Shown: piece by piece, positions 1 to 11,439 of the stretch
Numbering within the stretch: position 1 is the stretch's first letter
Layout: each line of letters begins with the position of its first letter
Source: Poecilobothrus nobilitatus
Lineage: Eukaryota; Arthropoda; Insecta; Diptera; Dolichopodidae
DNA: 64,000 nucleotides
Direction of reading: 5' to 3'
Assembly: GCA_947095535.1 (NCBI GenBank)
Contig: OX352772.1
Location: 97,956,934 to 98,020,933 of the forward strand
The notes under the pieces: model-generated
Seen by the model: the letters and a program-made list of their open reading frames with translations, nothing else
The model's database searches: none
Told to the model about the DNA's origin: nothing
Position numbers and translations under genes: made by a program

Positions 1-300
1 TAAGAATAAAAAACAGAAATGATACCAAAAAATTATAGAAATGTAATCACAAGAAATATGAAAAAGAAAAAGGAGGAATAAATAAATAAAATAAATGACG
101 ATAAAATAGTGTTTAGAGTTGACGTAAATATCAACATAAACTATGTCATTTATTTGAGATGGTGTTTCTGTTATTTTAAATTTTTTTCTTATAGGAATCC
201 TATCATATTTCGCAGTAGTACAAATTAGCAATACAGCAGATAGGTTCCAGTTATATCTCCCCAGCCTCTAGTACTACTCTTCTAGGGTCTAGGGTCACAT
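1..300. other. AT-rich flank, no gene seen
   Basis: I see no open frame, RNA gene or terminal repeat here. The sequence is A/T-rich and leads into the 5' part of the retrotransposon that follows. The true 5' end of that element could lie inside this stretch. Confidence 0.5.
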
Positions 301-309
301 TCACCACCG

Positions 310-1420
310 CTAAAGGAAGTGCAAATCATATAGGAAAATAATAAATCCTTTTGAAAGGGATTATGATAAAAATAACAAAGAAGTTAGTAAAACGCTCTCA
401 GATAGTGGCAGTGGGGAATTAAATAACACAGAAAAAGTCACTGATCAATAATGCAAATGTTATGTAAAAACACAGATAGAATAGAAAACAATATATCCTC
501 CCAAGTTAAAGACAAAGAACATTATGAATCGGTTATGCATGAAAGATTGCTTCAATTAGAAAAACTGTGTCAGGAGCTAAAAGATGAAGTAAAAATGCTC
601 AGAGAAGAAAATAATCAGCTGAAATCAAAATCGGTTAAAAATAAAGAGCATAAAACTAATGATAAGCCAATAGACATGGAAACATGTAACCATGAGCAGT
701 TCTCAACAGATAAAGAAGAATTAGCTCACGAAACAGATTGGATACTAAAAAAAAAACAATTTCTCAAAGAAAAGCAAAAAGCTCGCTAGAGGTTCAATCA
801 AGCAAAAAATTTAATATAGTTTCGAACAAGAAACATCGAAATAGTCCTAAACAAACTGAAAACTCTTCTAAGAATAAAAATTACGAAAATCCATTTAAAA
901 TACTAGATAATGATTCTACAGTTAAGAAGGTTAATTTAAATGTTAATGAAGGTTAATTTAAAATGACTATCGCAAATTAACACAAGCTATTAATGTAGCA
1001 AAATATGAGTGGCATACCTACGAAAATAAGCTTACTAGGTCAGTAAGAGTAATAGCAAGAGTCTTACACCCTACATGCTTGCCTGAAGATATAGTGTAAG
1101 ATCTTAAAGGTAAAGGTTTCAATATAATTATGGCTAATAACATAGCAAAAAATACCTTTGTTTATGCTTTCTTTCGATAATAAAGAAAATAATAAAAAGA
1201 TATATAAGATAAAAAATATATTACAGACAAAGATCATAATAGGTCATAATAGCCTGCAGAAAAACCGAAATTATTCCTCAATGCAAAAAATTCGATCATA
1301 CAGCTAAATTCTGCAACAGAGGGCCTATCTGTGTTAAATGCGCTGGAAGGCACCCAATTGCAGTAGGCACACAGCCAAAAACCACACCGGCAAAATGCTC
1401 CATCGTTACATTTTCTCATC
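310..1420 (+). pseudogene. LINE ORF1 (gag-like), coiled coil plus zinc knuckles, frameshifted
   Basis: ORF1 of non-LTR elements binds element RNA. The readable pieces are at 451-789 and 738-956 in two frames. The first contains a heptad-rich segment around LEKLCQELKDEVKMLREEN, a likely coiled coil for trimerisation. Around 1060-1130 a decayed segment reading ARVLHPTCLPEDIV suggests the PRE_C2HC-type central domain of Jockey ORF1. At 1282-1370 zinc-knuckle residues remain (QCKKFDHTAKFC, then CVKCAGRH), with the first Cys of knuckle one lost. Stops and at least three frame changes make it non-functional. The protein start is not defined. Confidence 0.7.
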
Positions 1421-1869
1421 CCATCCCATCCAGCGAATTATAGAGGCTGTTTTGTAGTTAAAGAAATTCAGCGGAGGAAAAAAAGGTTAAATTAAAATGA
1501 CAAAAAACAACCACATAGTGCTAACTCACTAAAAGTATTAAAAGGTATATCATATGCAAATGTAACAAGGAATTCAGAAAATAATAATATAATTAAGAAT
1601 AACTACTTACAAGCAAATACACCAAAACGCCATCAAACGTCAAAAAAAATTGCCACACATCAAATTCCAACATCAAAAGTCAAAAGGTCAAGCAATCGTA
1701 ATTTAGCGTAAAACGGTACAGCGAAAATATGACGTAAGAAGCTATTGAAAGAATGATGGATATTATGGTCTATGGATAGAATCTCCTCAAGATTAGATGA
1801 TCTTGAAAAAAGAAATGTAAATGACCATAAAAATACCCCAAGGAGAGCCTATACGTCGATAAAATAAAG

Positions 1870-2560
1870 GTTATAAACAATATTAAAATAGTAACGTGGA
1901 ATGCCAATGGCATCCTAAATAAAAATTGGAACTATAAACCTTTTTAAAATTGAAAAATATTGATATATCCGTCGTGTCAGAAACACACAATTGCAAAAAT
2001 TTACAAATTAAAAATTATAAAATATATATTGCATCTCATCCAATTAATCCAAACAAAGATGGCAGTGCAATAATTGTAAATTAATCACTATGAATTTAAT
2101 AACATAACATTAATCACTATGAATTTTGAAAAATAGAAAACGAAGAACTACAGCTGGTGGCAGTCAAAATTAAGCCAATAAACAGAACTTGAATGTCGGA
2201 GCATTATACTGTCGGGCCAATTACACCATAAAGAAACAGTTGTTTAAAGATTTTCATATGTAGGCGAACGATTCATTGTTGGAGGCGATTTTAATGCTAA
2301 ACATGTTGATTGCGGCTAAAGATTAACTCTGACACGAGGTAAAGAACTAAGAGCGGCAATACGAAAATCAAGTTATCAATGTCGTTCTACTGGTAAACCT
2401 ACATATTGCCCTACAGATAGGAATAAAATTGCTGATCCGCTTGATTTCTTTATAACAAATAATAAAGTGTCCTCAAACTTCATTAATAGTGATGAAAGTT
2501 TTGGCTTGAATTCAGATCATTCTGCAGTTATATTAACATAGCATGAATCAGTAGCTCCAA
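1870..2560 (+). pseudogene. LINE ORF2 endonuclease domain remnant
   Basis: This is the apurinic/apyrimidinic-type endonuclease that nicks target DNA for target-primed reverse transcription. Motifs seen in order: TWNANGI near 1893, a degenerate SETHN catalytic block near 1978, GGDFNAKHVDCG near 2280, DPLDFFITNNK near 2437, and the terminal SDHSAVIL near 2514. Interior stops and frame changes occur around 2085-2260. In an intact element RT should begin soon after this domain, but no RT motif follows. Confidence 0.8.
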
Positions 2561-3079
2561 AATCTATTAAACCTTCGCTAACTAATGCTACAACAAATTG
2601 GGCCAGTTTCAAAATATATTTACATGAAAACGTTAATTTGAATACGCTATTAGCTCCAAGGCAGAATTAGAAATAGCTGCTGAAGATTTTATGAAATTTA
2701 TTCTAAATGCGGCATGGTGTTGCACTATGCAAAATACTACAAGAAAAAAAGTGTATAATTTTCCAAGATATATTATTGATAAAATTGAAAGCAAAAGTAT
2801 AGCTCGAAGAAGACGGCAACAATCGACGTACAACAACCTTTAAATAAATTAGTTTCAGCCATAATCAATGAAGATATAATTATACCAAAATTGTCCTCTA
2901 TGGTAAAGGCCATAGACTTTTCAAATCGTTATGAAATTTCTTTTGAAAAACCTTTAATGAAAACTCAGAGTACAGCACATAAACATATTTTAAAAAACAT
3001 AAACATATTTATCGACACGTCTATAGCACAGTAGTTAAAACAAAAAACCAGCTGTCAAATTTATCGCCAGTTATTCCAA

Positions 3080-3790
3080 ACAGTTTGTAATACTTACCCT
3101 AACGGATATAAAATTTTTACCTATACAACAAAATCGGAATTGGGAGTCGTAATAGCCGTAGTAGACACCGTTAAACTGCTCGTTAAGAAAGGCCTACCAG
3201 AAACTTCGCAAATTTACAACGCCGAAATAACTGGAATATATGAAGCTGTAATATCCTGTGCCAACCAAAACAGCAGCGACATATTGATCTTTACAGACAG
3301 TTTAAGTGCGCTTAACGCACTCAAAAACAACTTTAACAAACAGCCAATTGTAGAAAAAATTAGAAACATTTTAATGAATTCAGATAAAAGAATCAAACTA
3401 ATATGAATTCCTGGTCACTCAGGGATAACAGGAAACGAATTTGCCGACAACGAAGCCAAGTGAGCGTTAAAGAGTGCAACAATATCTAGTCAAATTTACT
3501 TCCCTGAAATAAAAGCGAAGGAAAAAAGTGAACAAATCTTAACTAATAGGCCATTAAGATAAAACTCCTCAAGTAGTTTTCTTAAATGTCACTGGCACAC
3601 AGCAATGCCTCCAAAATATGAGATTGGAAAAGGAGCACTAGAAATAAAAATATGTAGAATTCATCTAGGACATACCATTCACACAAAAGAACATCTATTT
3701 GTAAATTCAAGCCCTCCTTTATGTCCACACTTATGTCCGCAATGTTATGTCCATTAAGCATATATTTCTGGAATGCCAGATAACGTTAAA
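3080..3790 (+). pseudogene. LINE RNase H domain and C-terminal tail remnant
   Basis: An open stretch (3140-3406) reads YNAEITGIYEAV and IFTDSLSALNALK, matching the E and D motifs of element-encoded RNase H. After a TGA it continues with PGHSGITGNEFADNEAK, the last RNase H motif. A Cys/His-rich tail (CPHLCPQC near 3725) matches the C-terminal end of I/R1/LOA ORF2 proteins. RNase H would degrade the RNA strand after first-strand synthesis. It lies directly after endonuclease sequence, so the RT between them has been deleted. Confidence 0.8.
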
Positions 3791-4062
3791 TACAATACAA
3801 AACTATAACAAAAATATTAACACACCGTTAGTCCCTAAATTAGAAAATGTAGAATTAATAGCAGAAATATGTAAAATGTTTAATATATGGTTCACTATCT
3901 AGCATTACTTAGCAATATTAAAATAAACGTAAATTGCTTAGCATTATTATATGAATAATAAATGTAAGTTGTATTGCCATTATTTAACTGTAGTAAAAAC
4001 ACAGAATAGATAAAATTATACTCAGTAATAATGTCTAAAATCATGAAAACTACAATAACAGT

Positions 4063-4090
4063 AGTAATAATAATAATAATAATAAATAAT
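4063..4090 (+). repeat. (TAA)n tract, probable 3' terminus of the preceding LINE
   Basis: A run of TAA units follows about 270 bp after the last RNase H/tail coding trace. I-clade elements end in TAA repeats rather than poly(A), so this is the likely 3' end. Confidence 0.6.
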
Positions 4091-4440
4091 TGTAAATCAA
4101 TTCTAAATAATCAATTATATTGTATCCATTATATTATTTAATTAAGATGAAGCAGCAGTTATTTTAAAAATTAAGAAATTTGTAGTAGATATTGTTTAAC
4201 TATCAAGTAACTTTTTCAAGTAAGTCTATTTTCTTTTACTCGCACCTCTAATGGCCATAGTAGCTGAGGGTAATATTAAAATTATTTAAACTTTTTATGT
4301 AATATTAGAAAGCTAAATATATAAATAAAAATATAATACAATTTTACAATAACATTAAAAAATATGTTGATCATGTTTTAGCATAAAATTGATTTTTGTC
4401 CCGAATTTTATATATGAGTTGTACTTTTATGTATATATTT
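4091..4440. other. AT-rich spacer, nothing recognised
   Basis: This stretch lies between the TAA tail of one LINE and the 5' repeats of the next. No frame, TIR or RNA gene is visible. Confidence 0.5.
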
Positions 4441-5117
4441 TACAGTCCAAATCCAATTTTTCAATCCAAACCCTCAATTTTTTTCAATCCAAACCCTCTT
4501 CGTGGGTGCCGACGGGACATAATTACCAACCAGGTGGTTAGGTACTAAGGGAAAGGTAAATTTATTTTTTCTTTATGTATCTAATATTGATACCTCGGTT
4601 TTTACCGGAACCATCGGATTGTATTAACCCTGGGCCGGATTGAAGGTGTTATACGACCCGTATCTATGATCAGCCTGGCTGGGGGCCCAATCTTAAAAAT
4701 AACTCAGTCGCGGACGTGGTATTCGGAGTATTTAGCGACGACTTACCGACGACATAGCGACGGAGTATTTAGCGACTTTGTACACGAATTTCTGCATAGG
4801 GTGGACCTATGCGAAAGACATCTTAATTCTGACATTCATTAATGCGGGGTTAGAGGATGGGGGTATCTCTGTCAGTAACTTAACTTAAGTAACTCTTAAA
4901 GCAACAGCAACCTTCTTCTAGATATTGGAAGAAAATCTGGGACCCCCACCCTAGGGACGTTGGCTGGCATCAAAGCCATGTCAAATGGACAGCCTGCGCT
5001 GATCAGAGATCTGAAGATCTCTAGAATCAGGCAATAGGGAAGGTAAAAAGTCTATGACCGGGTGCCAAACTAAAAGCCGTAAGCAGGGAGGAAATCCCTA
5101 GCAAACCAACACCAAGG

Positions 5118-5606
5118 GTGTGGCTATCTAGAGAACCTGCCGAAGCAGACACAATCATCAAAATAACGAAAGTTTCAAATCCTCAACTTCCAACACACAA
5201 TTGGAAGATCGCCAAACTAGAGGAAGTACTAGGAGAGTCCGGACAGGCACTTGTCATAGTCAATAAGGACTTCCTACAATTTCTGTTGAAAGCCAAAGGG
5301 GTTATATGCTACGCCTTCACGGCGCTAACGCTGAAAATTTACAAGAAGGACGAGGCGGAAGCCACAAGAAACATCGGTGAAAGTCCAATTCAAGCCCTAG
5401 AGGCAAATGTGTTTGACGCAGCATCCTCCTCGGCTGCAGAAAGGGTGAATGGCGTCGTCAAGGTTGATTTCGGAGTCGACCTACATAGATCTGCTTCTAA
5501 TAGCTTTGAAGACACCAAAAGTTTCTCCATGGATTTTGAGGATGAACCTAATGCTACGGTGGTGGAGATTAAGGGTGACTCAGTTAATGAAATTACTCCA
5601 AATTAA
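5118..5606 (+). pseudogene. ORF1 C-terminal region, DUF4780-like
   Basis: An open 162-codon segment contains a PTHNWKIAKLEEVLGESGQA block, followed by a FLQFLLKAKGVICYAFTAL block. The pattern resembles the DUF4780 domain common in insect LINE ORF1 proteins, presumed to bind nucleic acid. The ATG at 5118 is probably internal: copy B has ORF1 start sequence about 400 bp further upstream, and in copy A that N-terminal part is out of frame. An acidic tail ends at the stop, which overlaps the ORF2 start codon region. Family assignment is by eye. Confidence 0.65.
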
Positions 5607-5778
5607 TCTTCATCACTCTAAAGCGGCTTCTACCGCACTTGAAATCGGCCTCGGAAAAACAGGCGGGGATATTATTCTGATCCAAGAGCCATGGGTGGCA
5701 AAACAACAGGTTCATGGACTCAAGATACCAGGTTATGCGTTGTTGTGCAATACGAGCAAAAGGCTCATTTTGAGATGA
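5587..5778 (+). pseudogene. ORF2 start, N-terminus of endonuclease, truncated
   Basis: The ATG at 5587 opens MKLLQINLHHSKAASTALEI and then ILIQEPWV, the classic beginning of R1/LOA-type endonucleases (INLHHSK, then the QEPW catalytic Glu motif). The same start occurs in copy B at 20674 on the minus strand. The ATG lies upstream of the ORF1 stop, so the two ORFs overlap by 20 bp in different frames, which suggests termination-reinitiation or frameshift expression. The frame ends at 5778, close to a large deletion of endonuclease sequence. Confidence 0.75.
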
Positions 5779-5839
5779 AATATAAAATAAATAAATAAAT
5801 AAAGAGTGATTTAAAACTTTTCTTTTAGGTTTAATTACA

Positions 5840-7290
5840 ATGTTACTGATCTGGCCGCGGCTGGTCTGGAGCTTAAAAACTCAAGTAGTACTAATAATAG
5901 GTAAGAAGTCCTAGACAGAACCTTAGTCTCAGACTTCATTTATCATAAAATAAACTAATGGAAAGTTTCTGATGATCATTCCTTTTCAGATCAAAAATAC
6001 CTTGAGTTCAGGCTGGACGAAAGTTTCCCAATAAAGCGAGTCTAATGTAACCTTAAGAGAACTGAGTGGAACAAATGCAGTGTGCACTTAAAGTCAAAAT
6101 CTTCCCTCTATAAATTCAGGAATTCCTAAATATATACACGATTTAAATAACTTAGTAAACGTTTTTACTAAGGTCTGCAATAAGTTCTTAGAGCATTTGT
6201 GTCCAATCAGTAAGCCTAGGGAAAACCTAAACCAGTTTGGTGGAATGATGACATCAAAGCTCTAAGGCAAGATAGTAGGAGGGCTTTTAATAAAGTCAAA
6301 CAAACAAAGGAAGTAGAGGACTGGAGCTTTTATAAAGCTGCTCTTCATCAGTAAAAAAAGAACTTAAAAAGGCAAAAACAGATACCTGGCCGGTAGAAGT
6401 AGTCTATGCGAAGGACTTTCGGCCTATAAGCCTGTCATCCTTTCTTCCATAAACCTTAGAAAGATTGATCGACATCCATATCCGCCGCAACTTGGATAAA
6501 AATCTGTTGTCAACCTCTCAGCCTGTAACTTGCACTAAACAGAATCACAACATGGACGGACGTGAGACTGGGGATTGTCAGTAAATCCACAAGAAACTGA
6601 AGTAATCCTCCTTCGCAAATATAAAGTTCCAAAAATAAAGCTGCCCTCGTTAAATGGCTCTGATCTTACCTTTAGTGATACGGCGATATTTCTGGAGCCT
6701 ACTCTATACAGCAAGTAAGCTGGAAAACTAACATCTCAGAAAGAGTAAAGAAGGTCTCTACTGCATTCTACTCGTGCATGAAAACTATTGGTAGGAAATG
6801 AGGACTACAGGACATACATGACATACTGGCTATATATATCCGTAATAAGATCCATTCTTATGTACGAAGTCCTAGTTTGAGGAAGGCAATCGACAAAGAG
6901 GTCAACCGCGGGGCAATCGTTAGGGTTCAAAGAACTGCCTCACATGTATTAGTGGCTCTTTAATAGCAACTCTTTTTGCGTCATTGGATATCATGCTTAC
7001 TCTAATGTCTATAAAATATATAGCAAACCGTGAGAGTTGAAACTCCAAAATAGGGATGACCTTCGAAGAAATACAGTTCTACACGGATGGTTCAAAAATT
7101 AACAGCAGTGTAGGGTCTTTTCAGAAAATCTGAATATCAGTCATAATTTCCGACTACCAGACCATTGTAGCGTCTTCCAAGCGGAAATTATGGCAATTCA
7201 AAAAGCCTTGATTCTACTGAATAGAAGCGTTTTGACTGTGAAGCAGGCTGCGTTAAAATCTCTGGAATCAACATGCACAACCTCGAAGAC
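5840..7290 (+). pseudogene. ORF2 remnants: end of endonuclease, RT N-terminus, thumb, RNase H
   Basis: In several frames I read the end of endonuclease (DHSFSDQKYLEFRL near 5970), a Lys/Arg-rich linker (DDIKALRQDSRRAFNKVK near 6250), RT block 1-2 (FRPISLSSF near 6418), then a jump to sequence that normally follows the palm (NPQETEVILLRKYK near 6585; NISERVKKVSTAFYSCMK near 6727). RNase H traces follow: FYTDGSKI near 7078 and FRLPDHCSVFQAEIMAI near 7150. The RT catalytic motifs are absent. Stops are frequent. The 3' end fades at about 7400. Confidence 0.7.
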
Positions 7291-7591
7291 TGTAATAAAC
7301 TGTAAGTCCCCTTAGTGAAACGATTGTCGGCACACTATTACAAACAACTGACAAATTATAGGATGCGTTACAAACACACAATAGGTCAGTACACGCCATA
7401 GCAGAGAGTCCACGGACAAACATCAATAATAAACAAGATGACAGGGAAGAAAAAAAACCTGAAGCTAGAAGTTGAGGAACTTAATCAAATAACAAGAATG
7501 ACGTTTCAACAGAGACCAAGTAGGTCATTTTCAAGAAACAGATCGAGAATTCGATTAGCAAATAGAATAAAAAAAAAACCCTAGTGAAACA

Positions 7592-7660
7592 TTATGCTGG
7601 TATCATTTTAAATACGGCACGAATACCGAAAATGCACACCCCCATGCAAAAACGATACGA
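7592..7660 (+). pseudogene. Gag CHCC-type zinc finger remnant
   Basis: The segment reads LCWYHFKYGTNTENAHPHA. Intact relatives have Cys-Trp-Tyr-His, then two further Cys (the second as part of PPC); here those later Cys are replaced, so zinc binding would be lost. It sits just upstream of protease as expected for Gag-Pol of this clade. Confidence 0.55.
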
Positions 7661-7675
7661 ATCCAAACCGAAGCA

Positions 7676-7921
7676 GTGACCCTCTTTAAACGAATAGATC
7701 CCATAGTTGCGGCGGAACACAACAAGATTTTAAGGATTTCCTGCCGCCTTTTTATCAAAGTTTGGGAGAATAAGATCAATTGCCTTATCGACACAGAGGT
7801 AGATATTTGGGTCCTTCCACATCTACACATTACGCAATCACACAATAACAACAACAATTTTTACTTATCAGCAGCAAACGGTACCAAAATGGAGATCTTT
7901 GGTACCAAGTTAATTTCATAA
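7676..7921 (+). pseudogene. Retrotransposon aspartic protease remnant
   Basis: An 81-codon open segment contains CLIDTEVDIWVLP, matching the retropepsin active-site signature (usually DTGAD-S-LP) with the Gly and Ala of the catalytic triad changed to Glu and Val. The enzyme would normally self-cleave Gag-Pol. The following SAANGTKMEIFGTK matches the flap-adjacent region of this family (AANGS-I-TYG). The active-site change makes activity unlikely. Confidence 0.65.
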
Positions 7922-8014
7922 ACTTAGAAATAAGACGAAAGTTTACGCACAAATTCATTATTACTAAGGTAAGCCGACCAACCGTTGGCTGATTTTTTTG
8001 AAAAATAAGGTTTA

Positions 8015-9560
8015 GTGGTTGACCTTAAAAACAAACACATTACAGACCCAGCAAACACCCTTTCTGTGACAGGCATAAGAGTGAACGTGGACACACCAAT
8101 ATTTGTCTCATTTTCAGTATCCAGCGAACATAGAGAACGGCTAAAACAATTTCCAGGTATAACGGGTTCACCAAACTTTAATAAAGCATCAAAACATTCG
8201 GCCGTACATCACATCGTTGCCGAAAAACATCTATCATACGCCAAATTCATATGCTTAGACCCCACAAAACATAAAGCAGCAAAAACCAAAATCGAACATT
8301 TATCGAACAACACACCATCCAACACAGCTTCATCCCTACACTTGATAGCCAAGAAGCCCAGTGGTGAAAGGCTACAATGCGGGATCGTAAATGTTTAAAC
8401 GCAGTAACCGTTCCAGATAGGTATCCTATTCCTAACATTCAAGACTTTGGCATGAAATTAGCCGATTGCACAATATTTTCAAAAATAGACTTATATAGAG
8501 CGTATCATTAAATGCCAATCGCTTCCCAAGATGTTCATAAAACAGCTTTAACCACTTCGTTTGGGCTGTAACAGTTCCCGAGAATGATTTTTTGCCTAAG
8601 AAACGCCGCCCAGACGTTCCAGAGGTTTATGAACCAGATACTTTTCGGTCTAGATTTCGCATTGGTTTACAACAACGACATTCTTGTAGCGAGCAAAGAG
8701 CAGAAGAACATATCAAGCAACTAACACAAATGGCTTAACAATAAAAATGGCTTAACAATAAAACCTGAGAAATGCAGCTTTGGCGTTACCACACTCGAAT
8801 TGTTAAACCATACTCTCTCAAAAGAAGGTATTAAATTTTCACTAAATAGGGTAGACTTCATTTCCCTTCTCCAATATATACATATATAGGGTAATATACA
8901 ATTTCTCTGCTCCAAAGGAATAAGTCAAACACAACAATTTATTGGAAGTCCGTCAATTACAACAATTATTATCATAGATTCGTCCCGCATTTATCCAAAT
9001 TATTAGCCAGAATCTACAACTTCGTAACCAACTTCCAAAAGCAACATAAAAAAACGAAACCACAATTTGGATGGCCCGAAGAGTTCCATCAATCATTGCA
9101 GAAGATCAAGAATACACTAGCTTCCGCAACCATGTTGGTACATCCATCCGAAGAGAACCAAATTAGCATAATAATAGATGCCTCTAATGTAGCTGTAGAC
9201 GCGTTACTACAAAAATATAGCACGGAAACTGCTGGCGTTTTTTTCTAAGATCTCAAAGGCAGAAAACAAATATTGAACGTTCAACAGAAAATTGCTAGCG
9301 ATGTAATTAGCTATCAAGCATTTTAGGTACATGGTCGAAGGACGAGTATTTACGGTCTTCACAGACCATAAATTACTAATTCATTCTATCAATTCTAAAA
9401 CCGAAAAGAGCCCAAGACAGATAAGATATCTTGAATTCATCGCTCAATTCATTAGTGGTAAAAGTTAGTGGTAATTCATCTGATATATTAGTGGTAAAAG
9501 TAATCCTGTGCCTGATTACCTATCTAGGATCGAACCAAAGAATTTATCCATCACGAAAAA
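8015..9560 (+). pseudogene. Ty3/gypsy RT and RNase H, many stops
   Basis: The segment 8015-8398 holds the protease-RT linker and reaches KKPSGERLQCG. Frame-shifted RT motifs follow: TVPDRYPIPNIQDF near 8409, IFSKIDLYRAYH near 8470, NAAQTFQRFMNQ near 8605, and the catalytic box near 8668, which reads VYNNDILVAS where YIDD is expected. The loss of the first Asp alone would inactivate it. Connection and RNase H words remain at 9140-9380 (IIIDASNVAVDALLQ). Stops occur at least every 150 bp. Confidence 0.75.
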
Positions 9561-9679
9561 TTACGATCCGCAAGAATTAATTGACGAACAAGAAAGAGAT
9601 AATCAGATGAAGCTCATCAAAGAAAAATTTATCTGACTCTACACAACAATTTCAGTTAATCGAAATTCCTTTACTGAAG

Positions 9680-10430
9680 CGTAAAATTTGTTGCGAAGCT
9701 TCTACTAAAGCTTTTCGAATAAAGGATTCAACCGCAGATACGGTAACTTGAACTTTAATCTCAGAATACATACCAAGATTCGGGGTACCAAATACTCTGA
9801 TATCAGACCAAGGTACTCAATTTGAGTCCAAATTATTTAACAAGCTTTCGAAGTTATTGGGAATGGAACGAATACGAACAACAAGTTACCACCTGAAATC
9901 AAGTGGGATAATCGAACGGTTCGATAGATAATTGAAGGCTTTCCTATTCGCACTTTGCAAAAACAATCATTGGGTCGAAGAAATACCACTGATTATGTTG
10001 AGAATCCGTGTCATTGTTAAAGAAGACCTAAAGCAGTCACCGGCGGAAATATTTTATGATCAGACACAGAAAGTTCCTGGTGAATTCATTTTACAAACAC
10101 CATCTAGTGCTAAGCAACATCAATTTATTGACAGATTACATGCGTAGATGCAAAATTTGAGAAGGGTTCAGCCACGATTAATAAACAACAAAAACAGTTA
10201 CGTCCAATAGATTTAGATAAATGCGCTCACGTATTCATCCGAATAAATAGTGTCAGAAAGGGTCTTACACCACCTTACGAAGATCCATGCGAAGTAATTC
10301 GTAGATTCAGAAAACACTTCATAGTCAATATTAAAAATAAAAACAGTTCGAATTCCATAGACCGACTTAAAAACGGCTTTTGGCATTCTCGCACAAATCG
10401 TACAAAACCCAACAAAACCTAATAAATCGG
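9680..10430 (+). pseudogene. Ty3/gypsy integrase remnant, internally deleted
   Basis: Core-domain words are clear: IPRFGVPNTLISDQGTQFES near 9773, with the second catalytic Asp, then a degraded S-x(n)-GIIERF block with the catalytic Glu near 9910. The open segment 9932-10147 is the C-terminal part of the core (LCKNNHWVEEIPLIML; QSPAEIFYDQT). The zinc-binding N-terminal domain and the first catalytic Asp are missing: the text jumps from a KICCEASTKAF-like word to the post-first-Asp region near 9740. Confidence 0.7.
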
Positions 10431-10576
10431 TTAAATTTCCCTAATAAAAATAAATTCAAATTCAAATTACAAGAGTATATTAAGATTATATTTAAATGAA
10501 ATATGTATTCCAAACACAAAAAAAAAATCAGTTTTCAATACCCTAACATTTATTCAAAATTTCTTTTTTTTTTGTC

Positions 10577-11330
10577 ATGAAAGTTATAATAAGTTTTTTC
10601 TACCAAACTCATCGAAATGATCTTATTAATATTCCTATTAAAAGAACCACACATACGACCAACAGTTTAAATAACATTAAAATATTTTATCACAACTGCA
10701 ATGGTATGAGAGACAAGCTCAATAAACTTTATCTTAATGCTAGGTCATGCAATTTCAGTGTACTTTCTATTCAGTGTACTTTCTATGGCTTAATGATTTT
10801 TTTAAAAACAAGGAAATTCTTGATGGAAATTGGTCCATTTACAGAAAATATCGTGATTATATATCTGTAAATTGTTCGCGAGGAGGTGGCGTGCTACTTG
10901 CCGTTAATAATTATTTATCTAGTGTATTTATCATTACTTACTGGTACATAGCAATCTTTCGATCACCAATTTATTAAAATAAAATTAGATACGAATAATT
11001 TATACCTAGGTATTGTTTTTTTTCCTCCGAACTCTGATAATTCCTCATATTCTGAATTATATAGTGTAGATTACAATATTATTTCCGATATGCCTGAGGA
11101 TGACTGAATTTTTGTTTTTGGCGATTTTAACGTTCTTCTCTTTCTTTTATTGTAGACGATACGGGTAATTTGTTATTACCATTTAATTTTCAGGACGAAA
11201 TTGACTTGTAATGTCCTACAGCAAATTATTAGTTATCCTAATAGTAATAACAAGTGGATCTTGCACTTTCGAATACATATGATAGAGTGATGGTTAAACT
11301 CGCTGATGATGTAGATAATCTTTTACTGAC
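10577..11330 (+). pseudogene. CR1/Jockey-like endonuclease remnant
   Basis: Readable words: NNIKIFYHNCNGMRDKLN near 10673 (N-terminal catalytic Asn motif), CNFSVLSIQ, then NCSRGGGVLLAVNNYLSS near 10871, which is highly typical of this group. YLGIVFFPPNSD lies near 11004, FVFGDFNVL near 11115, and a faded C-terminal part up to about 11390. A short duplication near 10757 (TTCAGTGTACTTTCTAT twice) shifts the frame and replaces the catalytic TETW region. Confidence 0.7.
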
Positions 11331-11439
11331 ACTACTCATCATAACGCAATCATTTTCGAGCCACTTCTATTCCAGTCTTGACCACATCTTATAATAATCA
11401 AATTAATATAAATTATATAAATATAAATTATATATAATT

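Larger units (their letters stand above)
301..4092 (+). mobile_element. Decayed Jockey/I-superfamily non-LTR retrotransposon, RT deleted
   Basis: Remnants appear in the order expected for a two-ORF LINE: a coiled-coil and zinc-knuckle ORF1, an apurinic-type endonuclease, then an RNase H domain and a Cys-rich tail, ending in a (TAA)n tract. The whole RT core is missing: the endonuclease is followed within about 550 bp by RNase H. RNase H plus a TAA tail point to the I clade or a LOA-like relative, while the ORF1 zinc region looks Jockey-like, so the clade is left open. Many stops and frame changes show it is dead. The left boundary is uncertain by a few hundred bases. Confidence 0.8.
4441..7400 (+). 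mobile_element. LOA/R1-like non-LTR retrotransposon, copy A, with two internal deletions
   Basis: This and the minus-strand block at 19915-21835 are the same family. They share the 5' leader beginning TCAATCCAAACCCTC, the ORF1 C-terminus and the ORF2 start. Copy A also keeps traces of RT, its thumb and RNase H. Compared with copy B it lacks part of the endonuclease (around 5850-5890). It also lacks most RT palm sequence: near 6560 the text jumps from the RT N-terminal region to a post-palm segment. The leader carries a tandemly repeated TTTCAATCCAAACCCTC-type unit (4443-4500), possibly part of an internal promoter. R1 versus LOA is not resolved; the RNase H and DUF4780-like ORF1 favour LOA. 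Confidence 0.8.
7400..10440 (+). mobile_element. Ty3/gypsy retrotransposon, CsRn1-like, degraded, LTRs not seen
   Basis: Gag zinc finger, aspartic protease, RT, RNase H and integrase follow in Ty3/gypsy order. The gag finger (CWYHFKYG, then Cys/His-type residues) is of the unusual kind seen in the CsRn1/Kabuki group, and the RT wording (AFGL-FP-MIF-LRNAAQTFQRF type) fits. Every domain has stops or deletions. I could not find a pair of long terminal repeats, so the ends are approximate and the copy may be an internal fragment. Confidence 0.7.

Noticed and set aside
1234..1419. Cys-rich minus-strand frame (MRKCNDGAFCRCGFW)
   Set aside because: It is the complement of the ORF1 zinc-knuckle region of the first LINE. 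The Cys codons are reverse complements of Ala/Cys codons on the coding strand.
7603..7857. Minus-strand 84-codon frame
   Set aside because: It is antisense to the Ty3 gag/protease remnant and has no family resemblance.
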